Source: an uncultured Alphaproteobacteria bacterium
GTDB lineage: Bacteria; Pseudomonadota; Alphaproteobacteria; Rhizobiales; Aestuariivirgaceae
Direction of reading: 5' to 3'
NCBI GenBank assembly: GCA_945957365.1
Contig: CAMFKI010000008.1
Span: forward strand, 1-64,000
DNA length: 64,000 nt
The notes under the pieces were generated by a model. The model worked only from the letters and a program-made list of their open reading frames with translations, had not been told where the DNA came from and did no database searches. A program made the position numbers and the translations under genes. Shown one piece after another: positions 35,145 through 43,468 of this stretch (position 1 is the first letter of the stretch; each line of letters opens with the position of its first letter).

Positions 35145-36287
35145 TTACCTGTTGAGAGAGAGGGTCTTGTCCGTGAAGGCTTCCGCACCTCCGGTGATCT
35201 GGTCGGTAAAGGCGCGGAACAACCCCTCGATCATCGGTTTCTCGATGTCCTTGACGATGAACACGAGACGGGTCCGCTCATCCTTGTCCGGCCAGGCGGG
35301 AAGCCTCACAGGCGGATGAAATACGTGCTGAACGCCATGCAGGACCACCGGCCGGGTGGGATCGTCCGATACTTTCACGATCCCCTTCATCCGCAGCATG
35401 TTGGCGCCATGATAGGATTTTAGAAGTTCCATGAACAGCTCCAGCCCCTGCGGACTGATGGCGTTGGTTTCGCTGAAGCTAAAGGAACGGATATGCGCGT
35501 CGTGACGTGACGTGTCGTGGTGATGGTGATCATGGCCATGTTCGTGATCATGCCCATGGTCGTGGCCACGGCGACTGCGCCGGCCGCGCTTCTCGCCGGT
35601 TTCATAGGCTTCAGCGGCCAGCCAGGTCTGGACATCCGCCGTCTTGATCTTGGGATCGAACAGCCCCATGGTGAACAGCCGTTCGGCCGTCGCCTCGTTG
35701 CGATGGGTGGTCAGCAGTCGTGCCGCCGGGTTGAGTTTGCGCAGCCGTGCGATGATGGCGAAGAGCATGTCCTCGCCTTCGCGCCCGACCAACAGGTCGA
35801 CCTTGGTGAGCACGATGCGATCGGCCACCGCCACCTGCTTCACGGCTTCGGGGTGGGCATCGAGCGCCGCCATGCCATTGAAGGCGTCGACCACGGTGAT
35901 CACGCCCTCGAGGCGGCATGCCGCGAGCAGACCCGGCTCGCTCATCACCGCGTGCAGCACGGGGGCCGGGTCGGCCAGCCCCGTCGTCTCGATGACGATG
36001 CGGTTGAAGGACTTGATTTCGCCCCGGCCACGTCTTGCGAGAAGATCATGGATGGTATCGATGAGATCGCCGCGGATGGTGCAGCACAGACAGCCGGAGG
36101 CCATCTCGATGACGTTCTCGTCCGCCCGCTCGACCAGCAGGTGGTCGATGCCCACGTCGCCGAACTCGTTGATGATCACGGCGGCATCGGAGAGAAACGG
36201 GTCCTTCAGCAGGAAATTGAGAAGCGTGGTCTTGCCGGCGCCGAGGAAGCCGGTGAGGATCGCGACAGGAATGGGAGCATTGGCCAT
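35145..36287 (-). CDS. CobW/COG0523-family GTP-binding metallochaperone
   Basis: COG0523 GTPases insert or deliver metal ions (zinc, cobalt or others). The 380-residue product has Walker A TGFLGAGKTTLLN (about residues 12-24), the metal-binding CxCC motif in ASGCLCCTIRGDL, a DIVLTKVDL-like guanine-specificity motif, and a striking His/Asp-rich loop near residues 240-262. The C-terminal CobW domain starts about residue 270. The His-rich loop suggests metal buffering. It sits between an EamA gene and the ArsC-like gene in one short-spaced series. Confidence 0.9.
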   Translation of the reverse strand: MANAPIPVAILTGFLGAGKTTLLNFLLKDPFLSDAAVIINEFGDVGIDHLLVERADENVIEMASGCLCCTIRGDLIDTIHDLLARRGRGEIKSFNRIVIETTGLADPAPVLHAVMSEPGLLAACRLEGVITVVDAFNGMAALDAHPEAVKQVAVADRIVLTKVDLLVGREGEDMLFAIIARLRKLNPAARLLTTHRNEATAERLFTMGLFDPKIKTADVQTWLAAEAYETGEKRGRRSRRGHDHGHDHEHGHDHHHHDTSRHDAHIRSFSFSETNAISPQGLELFMELLKSYHGANMLRMKGIVKVSDDPTRPVVLHGVQHVFHPPVRLPAWPDKDERTRLVFIVKDIEKPMIEGLFRAFTDQITGGAEAFTDKTLSLNR

Positions 36288-36290
36288 GCG

Positions 36291-37181
36291 CTATTTCTTC
36301 CACTTGCCGAGGAGGCTTGATGCCACCAGAGCGGCGAGAACCAGTCCGCCACCGGCATATTGGTTGGACTGCAACCGTTCGCCAAGGATCACGGCCGCCA
36401 CCGCGGTCGTCATCACCGGCTCCAGGTTGAAAAACGGGGCCACTGTCGATGCCGGAGCAAAGCGCAGAGACAGCATCTGCCCCATGTATGCGACCACATA
36501 GACGAAAGCCACGCCGCCCAGGAACAGCAGCCCGGTTTCCGTTGCAGGGCCACCCGGCAGGAAGCGCAGGGTGCCGGAGCCCGCGTACAGCGCGATGAGC
36601 AGGATGGGCGGCAGGATCACCATGTGGACGAGGCTGCCGAAAGCGGCCGGTGACATGTAGCGCGAGATGGCGCGGCCCGAGAAGAACTGCAGTGTGGCCC
36701 CCGCCGACCCCAGGCCCGCCAGCAGGATGCCACGGATGTCGAGGCTGTCGAAACTCGGTCCCACGGCAATGGCGAGGCCGATGAAGGCCGCGATGGCGAT
36801 CAGGATGCGGAGCAGTCCCGGATTGCGGCGTTCGACCAGGGGCGACAGCAGCATGATCAGGACGGGGAAGAGATAGAAGATGATGACCGCCAGCCCGACC
36901 GGAATGAACTGCACCGAGCCCAGATAGGCAACCGACACGCACAGCGTGGCAATGGCCTGGCCGATGAAACTCGGCATCGCCCCTTTGGGAATGGTCAGCC
37001 GTTCACCCTTGCCGATGGCGAGGACGGCGAAGGCCGTGGCCAGGACGAAGGTGCGGAACAGGGTGCTTTCGATGGCGGGGATGCCGTTGACGATGGCGCC
37101 GCGCACGAAGTTAGGGACCAACCCGTATAAAGCTGCAGCACCCAGTGCGCAGCCGATGCCCAGACCCGCGCGGTTGATCAT
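36291..37181 (-). CDS. DMT superfamily (EamA) transporter
   Basis: The 296-residue protein has ten predicted membrane helices and two EamA repeats, ending in a short basic tail. It lies three bases before the CobW gene and five after the carboxypeptidase gene. It is the third EamA protein in this window, and its substrate is unknown. Confidence 0.87.
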   Translation of the reverse strand: MINRAGLGIGCALGAAALYGLVPNFVRGAIVNGIPAIESTLFRTFVLATAFAVLAIGKGERLTIPKGAMPSFIGQAIATLCVSVAYLGSVQFIPVGLAVIIFYLFPVLIMLLSPLVERRNPGLLRILIAIAAFIGLAIAVGPSFDSLDIRGILLAGLGSAGATLQFFSGRAISRYMSPAAFGSLVHMVILPPILLIALYAGSGTLRFLPGGPATETGLLFLGGVAFVYVVAYMGQMLSLRFAPASTVAPFFNLEPVMTTAVAAVILGERLQSNQYAGGGLVLAALVASSLLGKWKK

Positions 37182-37186
37182 GCCAA

Positions 37187-38509
37187 TCAGTTCTTCTTCT
37201 TTTTCTTCGCGGGAGCGGACGGAGCGGGCTTGCTGACGTCGTCACCTTCGGGATCCACCGTCACGGGCGGAGGAGGCGGGTCGGGGACCAGGGCTGCGAT
37301 CTTGGCGAAGGTTTCCGGCGGGATTACCTCGCAGGGGGCCTTCTCGGCGTGATAGCGCGTGCAGGCCGCTTCGCTCGCCGCCTGGTCGAGGTTCCACATG
37401 GCGGCGGCGAAGCCGCGGTTCTCGGGCAGGCGGATGACGCCCGGCGTGCCGGGCAGATCCATGCCCGACTTGCTCAGCATCCGGCCGCGCAGGGCCATGT
37501 CGGCGGTGGTCGCATTCTCGTAGTTGCCGAAGGATATGCCCCAGCCGCCGAGGCTCTTCGACATGGCAAGCGTCACGGGCTTCTGCTTGCACACCTGGGA
37601 TGTCATGTCGGTCGGCACGATGGCGCCGGTCTGCTCGTTGGGAATTGATTGCAGTTTCGGCCGCGGCGTCGCGGGCCGGGAAAAACCATCGACGAGCAGC
37701 ATTTGCGCCAGGTCGACGCGGTGCTTGCCGCTGTTGGCTCCGAAGATGACGGCGGCGAGGCGATGGCCGTCATGGGTGGCCGTAGCCACCAGGTTGAAGC
37801 CCGAACTGCACACGAAGCCCGTCTTCATGCCATCGGCTTCCTTCATTTGGCGCAGCAGCGAATTGCGGTTGGCCAGGTGTCGCTTGCCGATGGTGAGATA
37901 CTGCTGCGAGAAATAGTGCCCATATTCCGGGAAGTCGCGCAGGATCGCCGAGGCGAGAATGGCAATGTCGCGCGCCGTGGTGACGTGACGGTGGTCGAAC
38001 AGGCCATTGGGATTGACGAAGTGGCTGCCCGTCATGCCGAGCTTCTGGGCTTCAGCGTTCATCTGGGCGGCGAAGGCCGGGATGCTGCCGTCAGCACCCT
38101 CCGCCAGCACATAGGCCATGTCATTGGCGGAATAGACGAGCAGTGCCTGCAGCGCGAAATCCACGCTCACCGTCTGGCCCACCGGCATGCCGATCTTGCT
38201 CGGCGGCTGGGAATGCGCGAGGTCCGATACCGGCAGCTTCTGGTCGAGCTTCATCTGCCCGGATTTGAGCTTCTGGAAGATGATGTAGGCCGTCATCAGC
38301 TTGGTGATCGAGGCGGGATACCAGGGCTCGCCCGCACGATCCTGCGAGATCACTTCCTCTGTCGCCGGGTCGAAGAGCAGCGTCGGCCCGGCAGCAAAGG
38401 CCGAAGGCGCCAGGGACAGCACGAGGAGGGCCAGCAGAATGCGTCTGAGGATCGGCAAGAGAGGTCTGCTCCAGGTCAGGCGGATATGGACAAGCCCCTC
38501 TGAAATCAC
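37187..38509 (-). CDS. D-alanyl-D-alanine carboxypeptidase (PBP5/6-like)
   Basis: The enzyme trims the terminal D-Ala from peptidoglycan stem peptides. The 440-residue product has a signal peptide with a short basic start (membrane stretch about residues 16-35), the active-site Ser in YPASITKLMTAY, the SAND motif (SxN), and the KTG motif in EADGMKTGFVC, the full serine-peptidase S11 set. The C-terminus is Pro-rich, then Lys-rich. The start is taken as GTG 38509; the frame runs on into the tRNA gene upstream and cannot begin much earlier. Confidence 0.86.
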   Translation of the reverse strand: MISEGLVHIRLTWSRPLLPILRRILLALLVLSLAPSAFAAGPTLLFDPATEEVISQDRAGEPWYPASITKLMTAYIIFQKLKSGQMKLDQKLPVSDLAHSQPPSKIGMPVGQTVSVDFALQALLVYSANDMAYVLAEGADGSIPAFAAQMNAEAQKLGMTGSHFVNPNGLFDHRHVTTARDIAILASAILRDFPEYGHYFSQQYLTIGKRHLANRNSLLRQMKEADGMKTGFVCSSGFNLVATATHDGHRLAAVIFGANSGKHRVDLAQMLLVDGFSRPATPRPKLQSIPNEQTGAIVPTDMTSQVCKQKPVTLAMSKSLGGWGISFGNYENATTADMALRGRMLSKSGMDLPGTPGVIRLPENRGFAAAMWNLDQAASEAACTRYHAEKAPCEVIPPETFAKIAALVPDPPPPPVTVDPEGDDVSKPAPSAPAKKKKKN

Positions 38510-38543
38510 AGGATTCCGTCCAATCTGCGGCAGTCTGGTTCGC

Positions 38544-38629
38544 TGGTGCCCCTGGAGGGACTCGAACCCCCACGCCCTTGCGAGCAACAGATTTTGAGTC
38601 TGCCGCGTCTACCATTCCGCCACAGAGGC
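38544..38629 (-). tRNA. tRNA-Leu (anticodon CAA)
   Basis: On the minus strand the 86 bases form a full cloverleaf with a long variable arm, as in leucine tRNAs: acceptor GCCTCTG pairs with CAGGGGC (one U-G), the T arm reads GGTTCGAGTCC, and the anticodon loop CTCAAAA gives CAA (reads UUG). CCA is encoded at 38544-38546. A TTGACG -35 at 38663-38668 with a TATGCG at 38640-38645 (17-base spacer) lies upstream. Confidence 0.9.
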
Positions 38630-38639
38630 AAGCCGACCC

Positions 38640-38668
38640 CGCATAATTGCCCGCTCTTGCGCCGTCAA
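38640..38668 (-). promoter_or_regulatory. Promoter of tRNA-Leu
   Basis: On the minus strand TTGACG (38663-38668) and TATGCG (38640-38645) are separated by 17 bases, with the start about seven bases past the -10 and close to the tRNA 5' end. The -10 is weak. Confidence 0.5.
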
Positions 38669-38693
38669 CCGTAAAGGGCGAGAAGCATTTTCC

Positions 38694-39113
38694 ATGATCC
38701 GGATCACCGACTCACTGGCCATCGACGAGGACGAAATCGCCTGGTCCTACGTGAGGGCGTCAGGGCCCGGTGGCCAGAACGTCAACAAGGTGTCGACAGC
38801 GGTCGAACTGCGATTTGATGTTGGCCGCGCCACCCTTCCGGAGGATCTCAAGGTGCGGTTGCGCCCGCTCGCCGGACGGCAGCTGACCCAGGACGGCATC
38901 CTGATCATCACCGCCCAGGAAACCCGCTCGCAGGAACGCAACCGCGAGATTGCCTTGCAGAAGCTGACCGACATCCTGCGCAAGGCCGCCCATCGCCCGA
39001 AACGGCGTATCGCCACGAAACCGACGCGCGCCTCGAAGACCCGCCGCCTCGATTCCAAGACCAAGCACGCGCGCACCAAGCGGTTGCGCAGCTCGCGCCC
39101 TGATACGGATTGA
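38694..39113 (+). CDS. arfB: Peptidyl-tRNA hydrolase ArfB (ribosome rescue)
   Basis: ArfB (YaeJ) releases peptides from stalled ribosomes. The 139-residue product has the catalytic GGQ motif in RASGPGGQNVNKVSTAVELR and a basic C-terminal tail (many Lys/Arg) that enters the ribosomal mRNA channel. It lacks stop-codon recognition domains, as expected. It is divergent from tRNA-Leu and followed by a DedA-like gene after seven bases. Confidence 0.93.
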   Translation: MIRITDSLAIDEDEIAWSYVRASGPGGQNVNKVSTAVELRFDVGRATLPEDLKVRLRPLAGRQLTQDGILIITAQETRSQERNREIALQKLTDILRKAAHRPKRRIATKPTRASKTRRLDSKTKHARTKRLRSSRPDTD

Positions 39114-39120
39114 CCAGCCC

Positions 39121-39732
39121 ATGCTGAAACGCCTTTATGACTGGACGCTGGCCCTCGCTGCGCGTGAAACGGCTGAGATCTGGCTCGCAGTGATCGCTTT
39201 CGTCGAAAGTTCCGTCTTTCTCATTCCAGCCGACGTGCTGTTCATTCCGATGGGCCTTGCCCGGCCCCGTCTCGCATACCGCTTCGCGCTGATCGCCACC
39301 GTCGCCTCGGTGCTCGGCGGCATTGCCGGTTACCTCCTCGGCTACTTCGCATTCGAGACGTTCGCGAAACCGATCCTGATGTTCTATGGCAAGCTCGACG
39401 AGTTCGACCATCTTCGTCAATGCACCGGCGAAGACACGCTGCTGCTGCTCCTGGTCACGTCCGGACTGGCGCATCTGCCTCCCATCAAGGTGGTGACGAT
39501 CCTCGCGGGTGTTGCCCAGGTGAGCTTCCTGTTCTTCGTCGTGTCCTGCGTCGTCGCCCGCGGTGCCCGCTTCTTCGCACTGGCCTGGGCGCTGCGGCGC
39601 TATGGCGACTCGATACGTGACTTCATCGAGCGCCGTCTTGGGCTGCTTGCCGCAATTGTGGCGGGCATCGTCATCCTGCTCTATATCGGCGTCAAATATT
39701 CAGGCCTGGCCGGAAGCGTAACCTCATGCTGA
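39121..39732 (+). CDS. YqaA/DedA-family membrane protein
   Basis: The 203-residue protein has about five hydrophobic helices. It matches the YqaA branch of the SNARE-associated/DedA group: AFVESSVFLIPADVLFIPMG and GGIAGYLLGYFAFE near the start, and SGLAHLPPIKVVTILAGVA. DedA proteins are linked to membrane lipid flipping and homeostasis; the YqaA branch is less studied. It overlaps dsbB by seven bases. Confidence 0.85.
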   Translation: MLKRLYDWTLALAARETAEIWLAVIAFVESSVFLIPADVLFIPMGLARPRLAYRFALIATVASVLGGIAGYLLGYFAFETFAKPILMFYGKLDEFDHLRQCTGEDTLLLLLVTSGLAHLPPIKVVTILAGVAQVSFLFFVVSCVVARGARFFALAWALRRYGDSIRDFIERRLGLLAAIVAGIVILLYIGVKYSGLAGSVTSC

Positions 39733-40220
39733 CCTCTCTCACACCGCAGCGCGCTGCATCGCTCATCTTTCTCGTCGCCTTCGCCACCATCGCCGGGGCT
39801 TGGCTTTTCGAATATTACGGCTATGCGCCGTGTGAACTCTGTCTCAAGCAGCGCTGGGCCTACTACGCCGGCGTGCCGCTGGCGCTGGTGGTGGCCCTGA
39901 TCGCGCCGCGCAATCCCGGCCTTGCGAAGGCGGGGCTGACACTGCTGGCCCTGCTGTGGCTGGCGAGCATGGTGTTCGGAATCTATCATTCCGGTGTTGA
40001 ATGGAAGTGGTGGCCAGGGCCTGCGACCTGCACCACGCAGGCCGGATTTTCCGGCGGCCTCCCGGATCTCTCGAAGCCAGCGGTGATGTGCGACCAGCCG
40101 GCGATCCGCATTCTCGGGCTGTCTCTGGCAGGGTGGAATGCGATCGTTTCGCTAGGCCTGGCGTTGCTGGCCCTCGCTGGTCTGAGGCGGGTTCACGGAT
40201 CGAGTTCGGTATCCCAGTAG
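39726..40220 (+). CDS. dsbB: Disulfide bond formation protein DsbB
   Basis: DsbB re-oxidises DsbA with quinone. The 164-residue protein has four membrane helices, the first redox pair in CELCLKQRW (CxxC) and the second pair across the periplasmic loop (PATCTTQAG and VMCDQP). It probably shares a transcript with the YqaA gene. No dsbA is in this window. It overlaps the convergent HNH gene by 28 bases. Confidence 0.92.
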   Translation: MLTSLTPQRAASLIFLVAFATIAGAWLFEYYGYAPCELCLKQRWAYYAGVPLALVVALIAPRNPGLAKAGLTLLALLWLASMVFGIYHSGVEWKWWPGPATCTTQAGFSGGLPDLSKPAVMCDQPAIRILGLSLAGWNAIVSLGLALLALAGLRRVHGSSSVSQ

Positions 40221-40759
40221 AGATAGTCCTGCCAGCTGTCATGCAGGTAGTTGGGCGGGAAATAGCGCCCGTTGCGGTGCAGCTGCGCCACGCTCGGCCG
40301 CACCGGCTTCTGCGCCGGGAACATGTTGATCTGCTGCGGCAGGTAGCCGCCTTTCAGCAGGTTGCAGGGCGAACAGGCCGCGACGACATTTTCCCACGTC
40401 GTCTGGCCGCCCTTCGATCGGGGGATCACGTGATCGAAGGTGAGATCGTCATGGTCGCCACAATACTGGCAAGTGAAACGATCGCGCAGGAAGACGTTGA
40501 ACCGCGTGAAGGCGGGCGTTCGGGAAGGCTTCACATAGGTCTTCAGCGACACGACGCTGGGCAGGCGGAACTCGAAACTCGGGCTGCGAACCACCTTGTC
40601 ATATTCGGACACGATGTTTACCCGGTCGAGGAAGACCGCCTTGATGGTGTCCTGCCAGCTCCACAGCGACAGCGGATAGTAACTCAACGGGCGGAAATCC
40701 GCGTTGAGAACCAGGGCAGGGCAGGCTTCCGGCGCAACCGGCACGAACTGCAAGCACAC
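40193..40759 (-). CDS. HNH endonuclease family protein
   Basis: The 188-residue product has the HNH nuclease fold: zinc knuckle CQYCG in TCQYCGDHDDLTFDHV, then SKGGQTTWENVVAACSPCN. The N-terminal LVLNADFRPLSYYPLSLWSW is a hallmark of a widespread alphaproteobacterial HNH family. A restriction role is not indicated. GTG 40759 is taken as start; a TTG at 40753 has a better-spaced GAGG. A TTCACA/TATAGT promoter-like pair lies upstream. Confidence 0.85.
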   Translation of the reverse strand: MCLQFVPVAPEACPALVLNADFRPLSYYPLSLWSWQDTIKAVFLDRVNIVSEYDKVVRSPSFEFRLPSVVSLKTYVKPSRTPAFTRFNVFLRDRFTCQYCGDHDDLTFDHVIPRSKGGQTTWENVVAACSPCNLLKGGYLPQQINMFPAQKPVRPSVAQLHRNGRYFPPNYLHDSWQDYLYWDTELDP

Positions 40760-40823
40760 CTCACGGGGTCGATTCCCTATGAGCTTACTATATCTAGTGT
40801 GGCGATCCTGTGAAGCCCCCTCG

Positions 40824-41471
40824 TCACCCGGCCGGCATTCCCCGTAGCGCCCGGTAGTGCCGCCACAGCAGCAGGGCCGCCGCCGCGCGCTGCGGCCGCC
40901 AGCCCTCGGCGAGACCGGCCATGAGGTGTGACGACGGCTTTTCCCCAAGGGCAAGGAGATCCTGTGCCGCAATCTGCAGGGCGAGGTCGGAGGCCGGCCA
41001 GGCGTCGGCCGAGCGCAGTGCCATCAGCAGGTAGATGCTGGCGGTCCAGGGGCCCACACCTGGAATGGCCATCAGCCAGCGCTGAAATTCATCGTCGCTC
41101 ATATTATCCGCGTTGAAGGCGCCTGCCTCCGCGAAGGCCAGGGCCGCGGCATGAAAGGTACGCGCCTTGGCGCCCGACAGGCCCAGGGCCCGAAGTTCGT
41201 CCTGGCTCGCAGCAAGGACAGTTGCCGGTTCAAAGCCCTCAAGCCGCGCCGCCAGCCTGGTCCAGATCGCCGCACCTGCCTTGAGCGATATGAGCTGGTC
41301 CGTGACAATTCGCAGCAGGCTTTCCAGCCCCGGCCGGGCAGGACGCAGCGGCGGAAGTCCATGGCGTTCGACGACCGCCGCAAAACGCGGTTCGGCGGCA
41401 ATGAGCCGCTCGACCGCCACTTGGAGATCGTCCATTGTTTCGAGCCGATGCATCAACCCTGTCTGACCCAT
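40824..41471 (-). CDS. DNA-3-methyladenine glycosylase II (AlkA-like)
   Basis: The protein removes alkylated purines. The 215-residue product has the helix-hairpin-helix GPD region MAIPGVGPWTASIYL with the catalytic Asp in WPASDLALQIA. It lacks the N-terminal beta domain of E. coli AlkA, as in the smaller HhH glycosylases. ATGs at 41471 and 41453 are equally plausible because the start region is tandemly duplicated. It is divergent from gluQ. Confidence 0.85.
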   Translation of the reverse strand: MGQTGLMHRLETMDDLQVAVERLIAAEPRFAAVVERHGLPPLRPARPGLESLLRIVTDQLISLKAGAAIWTRLAARLEGFEPATVLAASQDELRALGLSGAKARTFHAAALAFAEAGAFNADNMSDDEFQRWLMAIPGVGPWTASIYLLMALRSADAWPASDLALQIAAQDLLALGEKPSSHLMAGLAEGWRPQRAAAALLLWRHYRALRGMPAG

Positions 41472-41486
41472 GGACCCTGTTTGACC
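41451..41486. repeat. 18-bp imperfect tandem duplication over the glycosylase start
   Basis: CATCAACCCTGTCTGACC (41451-41468) is followed directly by CATGGACCCTGTTTGACC (41469-41486), identical at 15 of 18 bases. On the minus strand each copy carries an ACAGGGT and an ATG, so the glycosylase gene has two in-phase start sites, encoding GQTG repeats. Confidence 0.8.
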
Positions 41487-41515
41487 TTTGTGCGATTTGA
41501 CCGCAAGAGCGCGAC

Positions 41516-42301
41516 ATGAACCGGCCGGTCTTCCGCTTCGCCCCGAGTCCCAACGGCTATCTCCATCTGGGACACGCCTATTCAGCACTGCTCAACGCCG
41601 CCATGGCCTCGGCGGCGCAGGGCCGGCTGCTGCTGCGCATCGAGGATACCGACGAAAGCCGCTCGCGTCCGCATTTCGTGCAGGCGATTTTCGAGGACCT
41701 CGCATGGCTGGGGCTCGCATGGGAGGAGCCCGTGCGCGTCCAGAGCGAACATTTTTCGGACTACGAGGCCAATCTTGCGAGGCTTTGGCGCATGGACGCG
41801 ATCTATCCATGCTTCTGCTCGCGCAAGAAGGCGCTGGCCCATGCCCTCGCCTCCCGCGACCCGGACGGGCAGCCGCATTATGGCGGCACTTGCAGGACCC
41901 TGTCACCCGGCGAAGCGGAACAGCGCATCAGCCGCGGCGACGTGCATGGCTGGCGCATCGACATGACGCGCGCCGCCGATGCGGAAGCCACTGTCTGGGG
42001 TGATGCGATGATCGCCAAGCGCCACGTCGGCTCGAGCTATCACATCGCGGTGGTGACGGATGATGCCCTGCAGGGCGTGACACATGTCGTGCGCGGCATG
42101 GACATCGAACCGGCCACGCCGCTGCACCGGCTATTGCAACGCCTGCTCGGGCTTCCCACGCCGCAGTATTTTCACCACGCACTCATCCGCGGCGACGACG
42201 GCAAGAAGCTCTCGAAGAGTATCGCCAGCACATCCCTGCGCGCCCTGCGGTCGGACGGTGCGACCGCCGAAGACATCCGCCGCAGGCTTGGTTTCAACTG
42301 A
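41516..42301 (+). CDS. gluQ: Glutamyl-Q tRNA(Asp) synthetase
   Basis: GluQ attaches glutamate to queuosine in tRNA-Asp. The 261-residue product is the catalytic half of a glutamyl-tRNA synthetase: the HIGH-type motif is HLGHAYS, the KMSKS-type motif KKLSKS, with FRFAPSPNGYLHLGH at the start. The missing anticodon-binding domain and the FCSRKK segment distinguish it from GluRS. Confidence 0.94.
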   Translation: MNRPVFRFAPSPNGYLHLGHAYSALLNAAMASAAQGRLLLRIEDTDESRSRPHFVQAIFEDLAWLGLAWEEPVRVQSEHFSDYEANLARLWRMDAIYPCFCSRKKALAHALASRDPDGQPHYGGTCRTLSPGEAEQRISRGDVHGWRIDMTRAADAEATVWGDAMIAKRHVGSSYHIAVVTDDALQGVTHVVRGMDIEPATPLHRLLQRLLGLPTPQYFHHALIRGDDGKKLSKSIASTSLRALRSDGATAEDIRRRLGFN

Positions 42302-42493
42302 TCAGAAGTCCGACGTGATGCCCTTCTTCTCCCAGTCGCCGAAGCGCGTGGGTTCAGGCCCGTCACGGCCGTTCACTTCCTTCGGCAGCTTGACCGCGGG
42401 CAGGATCCTGCGGCGCTCTTCGGCTTCCGCCAGCGCGCGCTGGGCTTCCGGAGGAAGCGGCCTTCCGGCCATGGTCTTGTGATCGCTGCTCAT
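42302..42493 (-). CDS. DUF1674/SDHAF4-like small protein
   Basis: The 63-residue product ends with the DUF1674 signature [20 protein letters not shown] and GITSDF, shared with the mitochondrial succinate dehydrogenase assembly factor 4. A role in SDH flavoprotein assembly is inferred from that homology. The ATG at 42493 follows a GAGGG. It is convergent with gluQ, whose stop abuts it, and divergent from htpX. Confidence 0.82.
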   Translation of the reverse strand: MSSDHKTMAGRPLPPEAQRALAEAEERRRILPAVKLPKEVNGRDGPEPTRFGDWEKKGITSDF

Positions 42494-42544
42494 TACCCTC
42501 ATATGGAGACCGGCCAAGGCGTTTGGCAAGGAGGAGTTGGCAGC

Positions 42545-43468
42545 ATGAACACCATGCGCACCGGATTGCTGATGGCGGCCCTGATGGGCCTGTTCCTGGC
42601 GGCAGGCTATCTGCTGGGCCGCGAGCAGGGTATGTTCATTGCCTTCCTCATGGCGGCCGGCATGAACCTCTTCGCCTACTGGAATGCCGACAAGATGGTG
42701 CTCCGCATGCATGGCGCCCGCCAGGTGGATCGGCAGACGGCGCCTGAATTCTACGGCCTGATCGAGGAGCTCGCCCGACGCGCCGGCTTGCCCATGCCCA
42801 AGGTCTACGTCATGGACAATCCCCAGCCCAACGCCTTCGCGACGGGCCGCAATCCGCAGAATGCCGCCGTGGCAGCGACGACCGGCCTGCTCGGCCTCCT
42901 CAATCGCGATGAACTCGCGGGCGTGATGGCGCATGAGCTGGCCCATGTGCGCCACCGCGACACGCTGGTGATGACCATGACGGCCACCATCGCCGGGGCG
43001 ATTTCGATGCTGGCGACCTATGCGCGGTTTGGAATGATGTTCGGTGGTGGGCGGGACCGCAACAACGCCATGGGCGCAATCGGCACGATAGCCGCACTGA
43101 TCGTGATGCCGCTGGCGGCCATGCTGGTGCAGATGGCAATCAGCCGAACCCGTGAATTCGGTGCTGATCGCGGCGGTGCGGAAATCTCCGGTCAGCCCTT
43201 GGCGCTGGCCTCGGCACTGGCGAAGATTTCGGGCGCCGCGCATCGGATCGTCAATTCCACGGCGGAAGCCAATCCGGCGAGCGCTCCCATGTTCATCATC
43301 AATCCGCTGTCTGGCCTGCGCATGGACAACCTGTTTTCCACCCACCCCGACCCCGCAAAACGCATAGCGGAGCTGCAGAGGATTGCCGCCGAGATGGGGT
43401 CTGATGCTGTTCCTCAGGCGGGCCCATGGAACTCCGCTCCGTCGCATGCGCCGGGTCCCTGGGGATGA
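42545..43468 (+). CDS. htpX: Membrane zinc metalloprotease HtpX
   Basis: HtpX is an M48-family protease in membrane quality control. The 307-residue product has two N-terminal hydrophobic segments, the zinc site HELAH (residues 130-134) in [13 protein letters not shown], and a later Glu in [12 protein letters not shown]. An AAGGAGGAG ribosome-binding site precedes the ATG at 42545. The stop overlaps the rsmB start by four bases. Confidence 0.94.
   Translation: MNTMRTGLLMAALMGLFLAAGYLLGREQGMFIAFLMAAGMNLFAYWNADKMVLRMHGARQVDRQTAPEFYGLIEELARRAGLPMPKVYVMDNPQPNAFATGRNPQNAAVAATTGLLGLLNRDELAGVMAHELAHVRHRDTLVMTMTATIAGAISMLATYARFGMMFGGGRDRNNAMGAIGTIAALIVMPLAAMLVQMAISRTREFGADRGGAEISGQPLALASALAKISGAAHRIVNSTAEANPASAPMFIINPLSGLRMDNLFSTHPDPAKRIAELQRIAAEMGSDAVPQAGPWNSAPSHAPGPWG

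Noticed and set aside
38510..38587. Upstream extension of the D-Ala-D-Ala carboxypeptidase
   Set aside because: The extra 26 residues are encoded by the tRNA-Leu 3' half and would precede the signal peptide, so translation must start later.
40193..40759. Restriction-modification nuclease
   Set aside because: The HNH protein has no methyltransferase partner and matches a common housekeeping-type alphaproteobacterial family.
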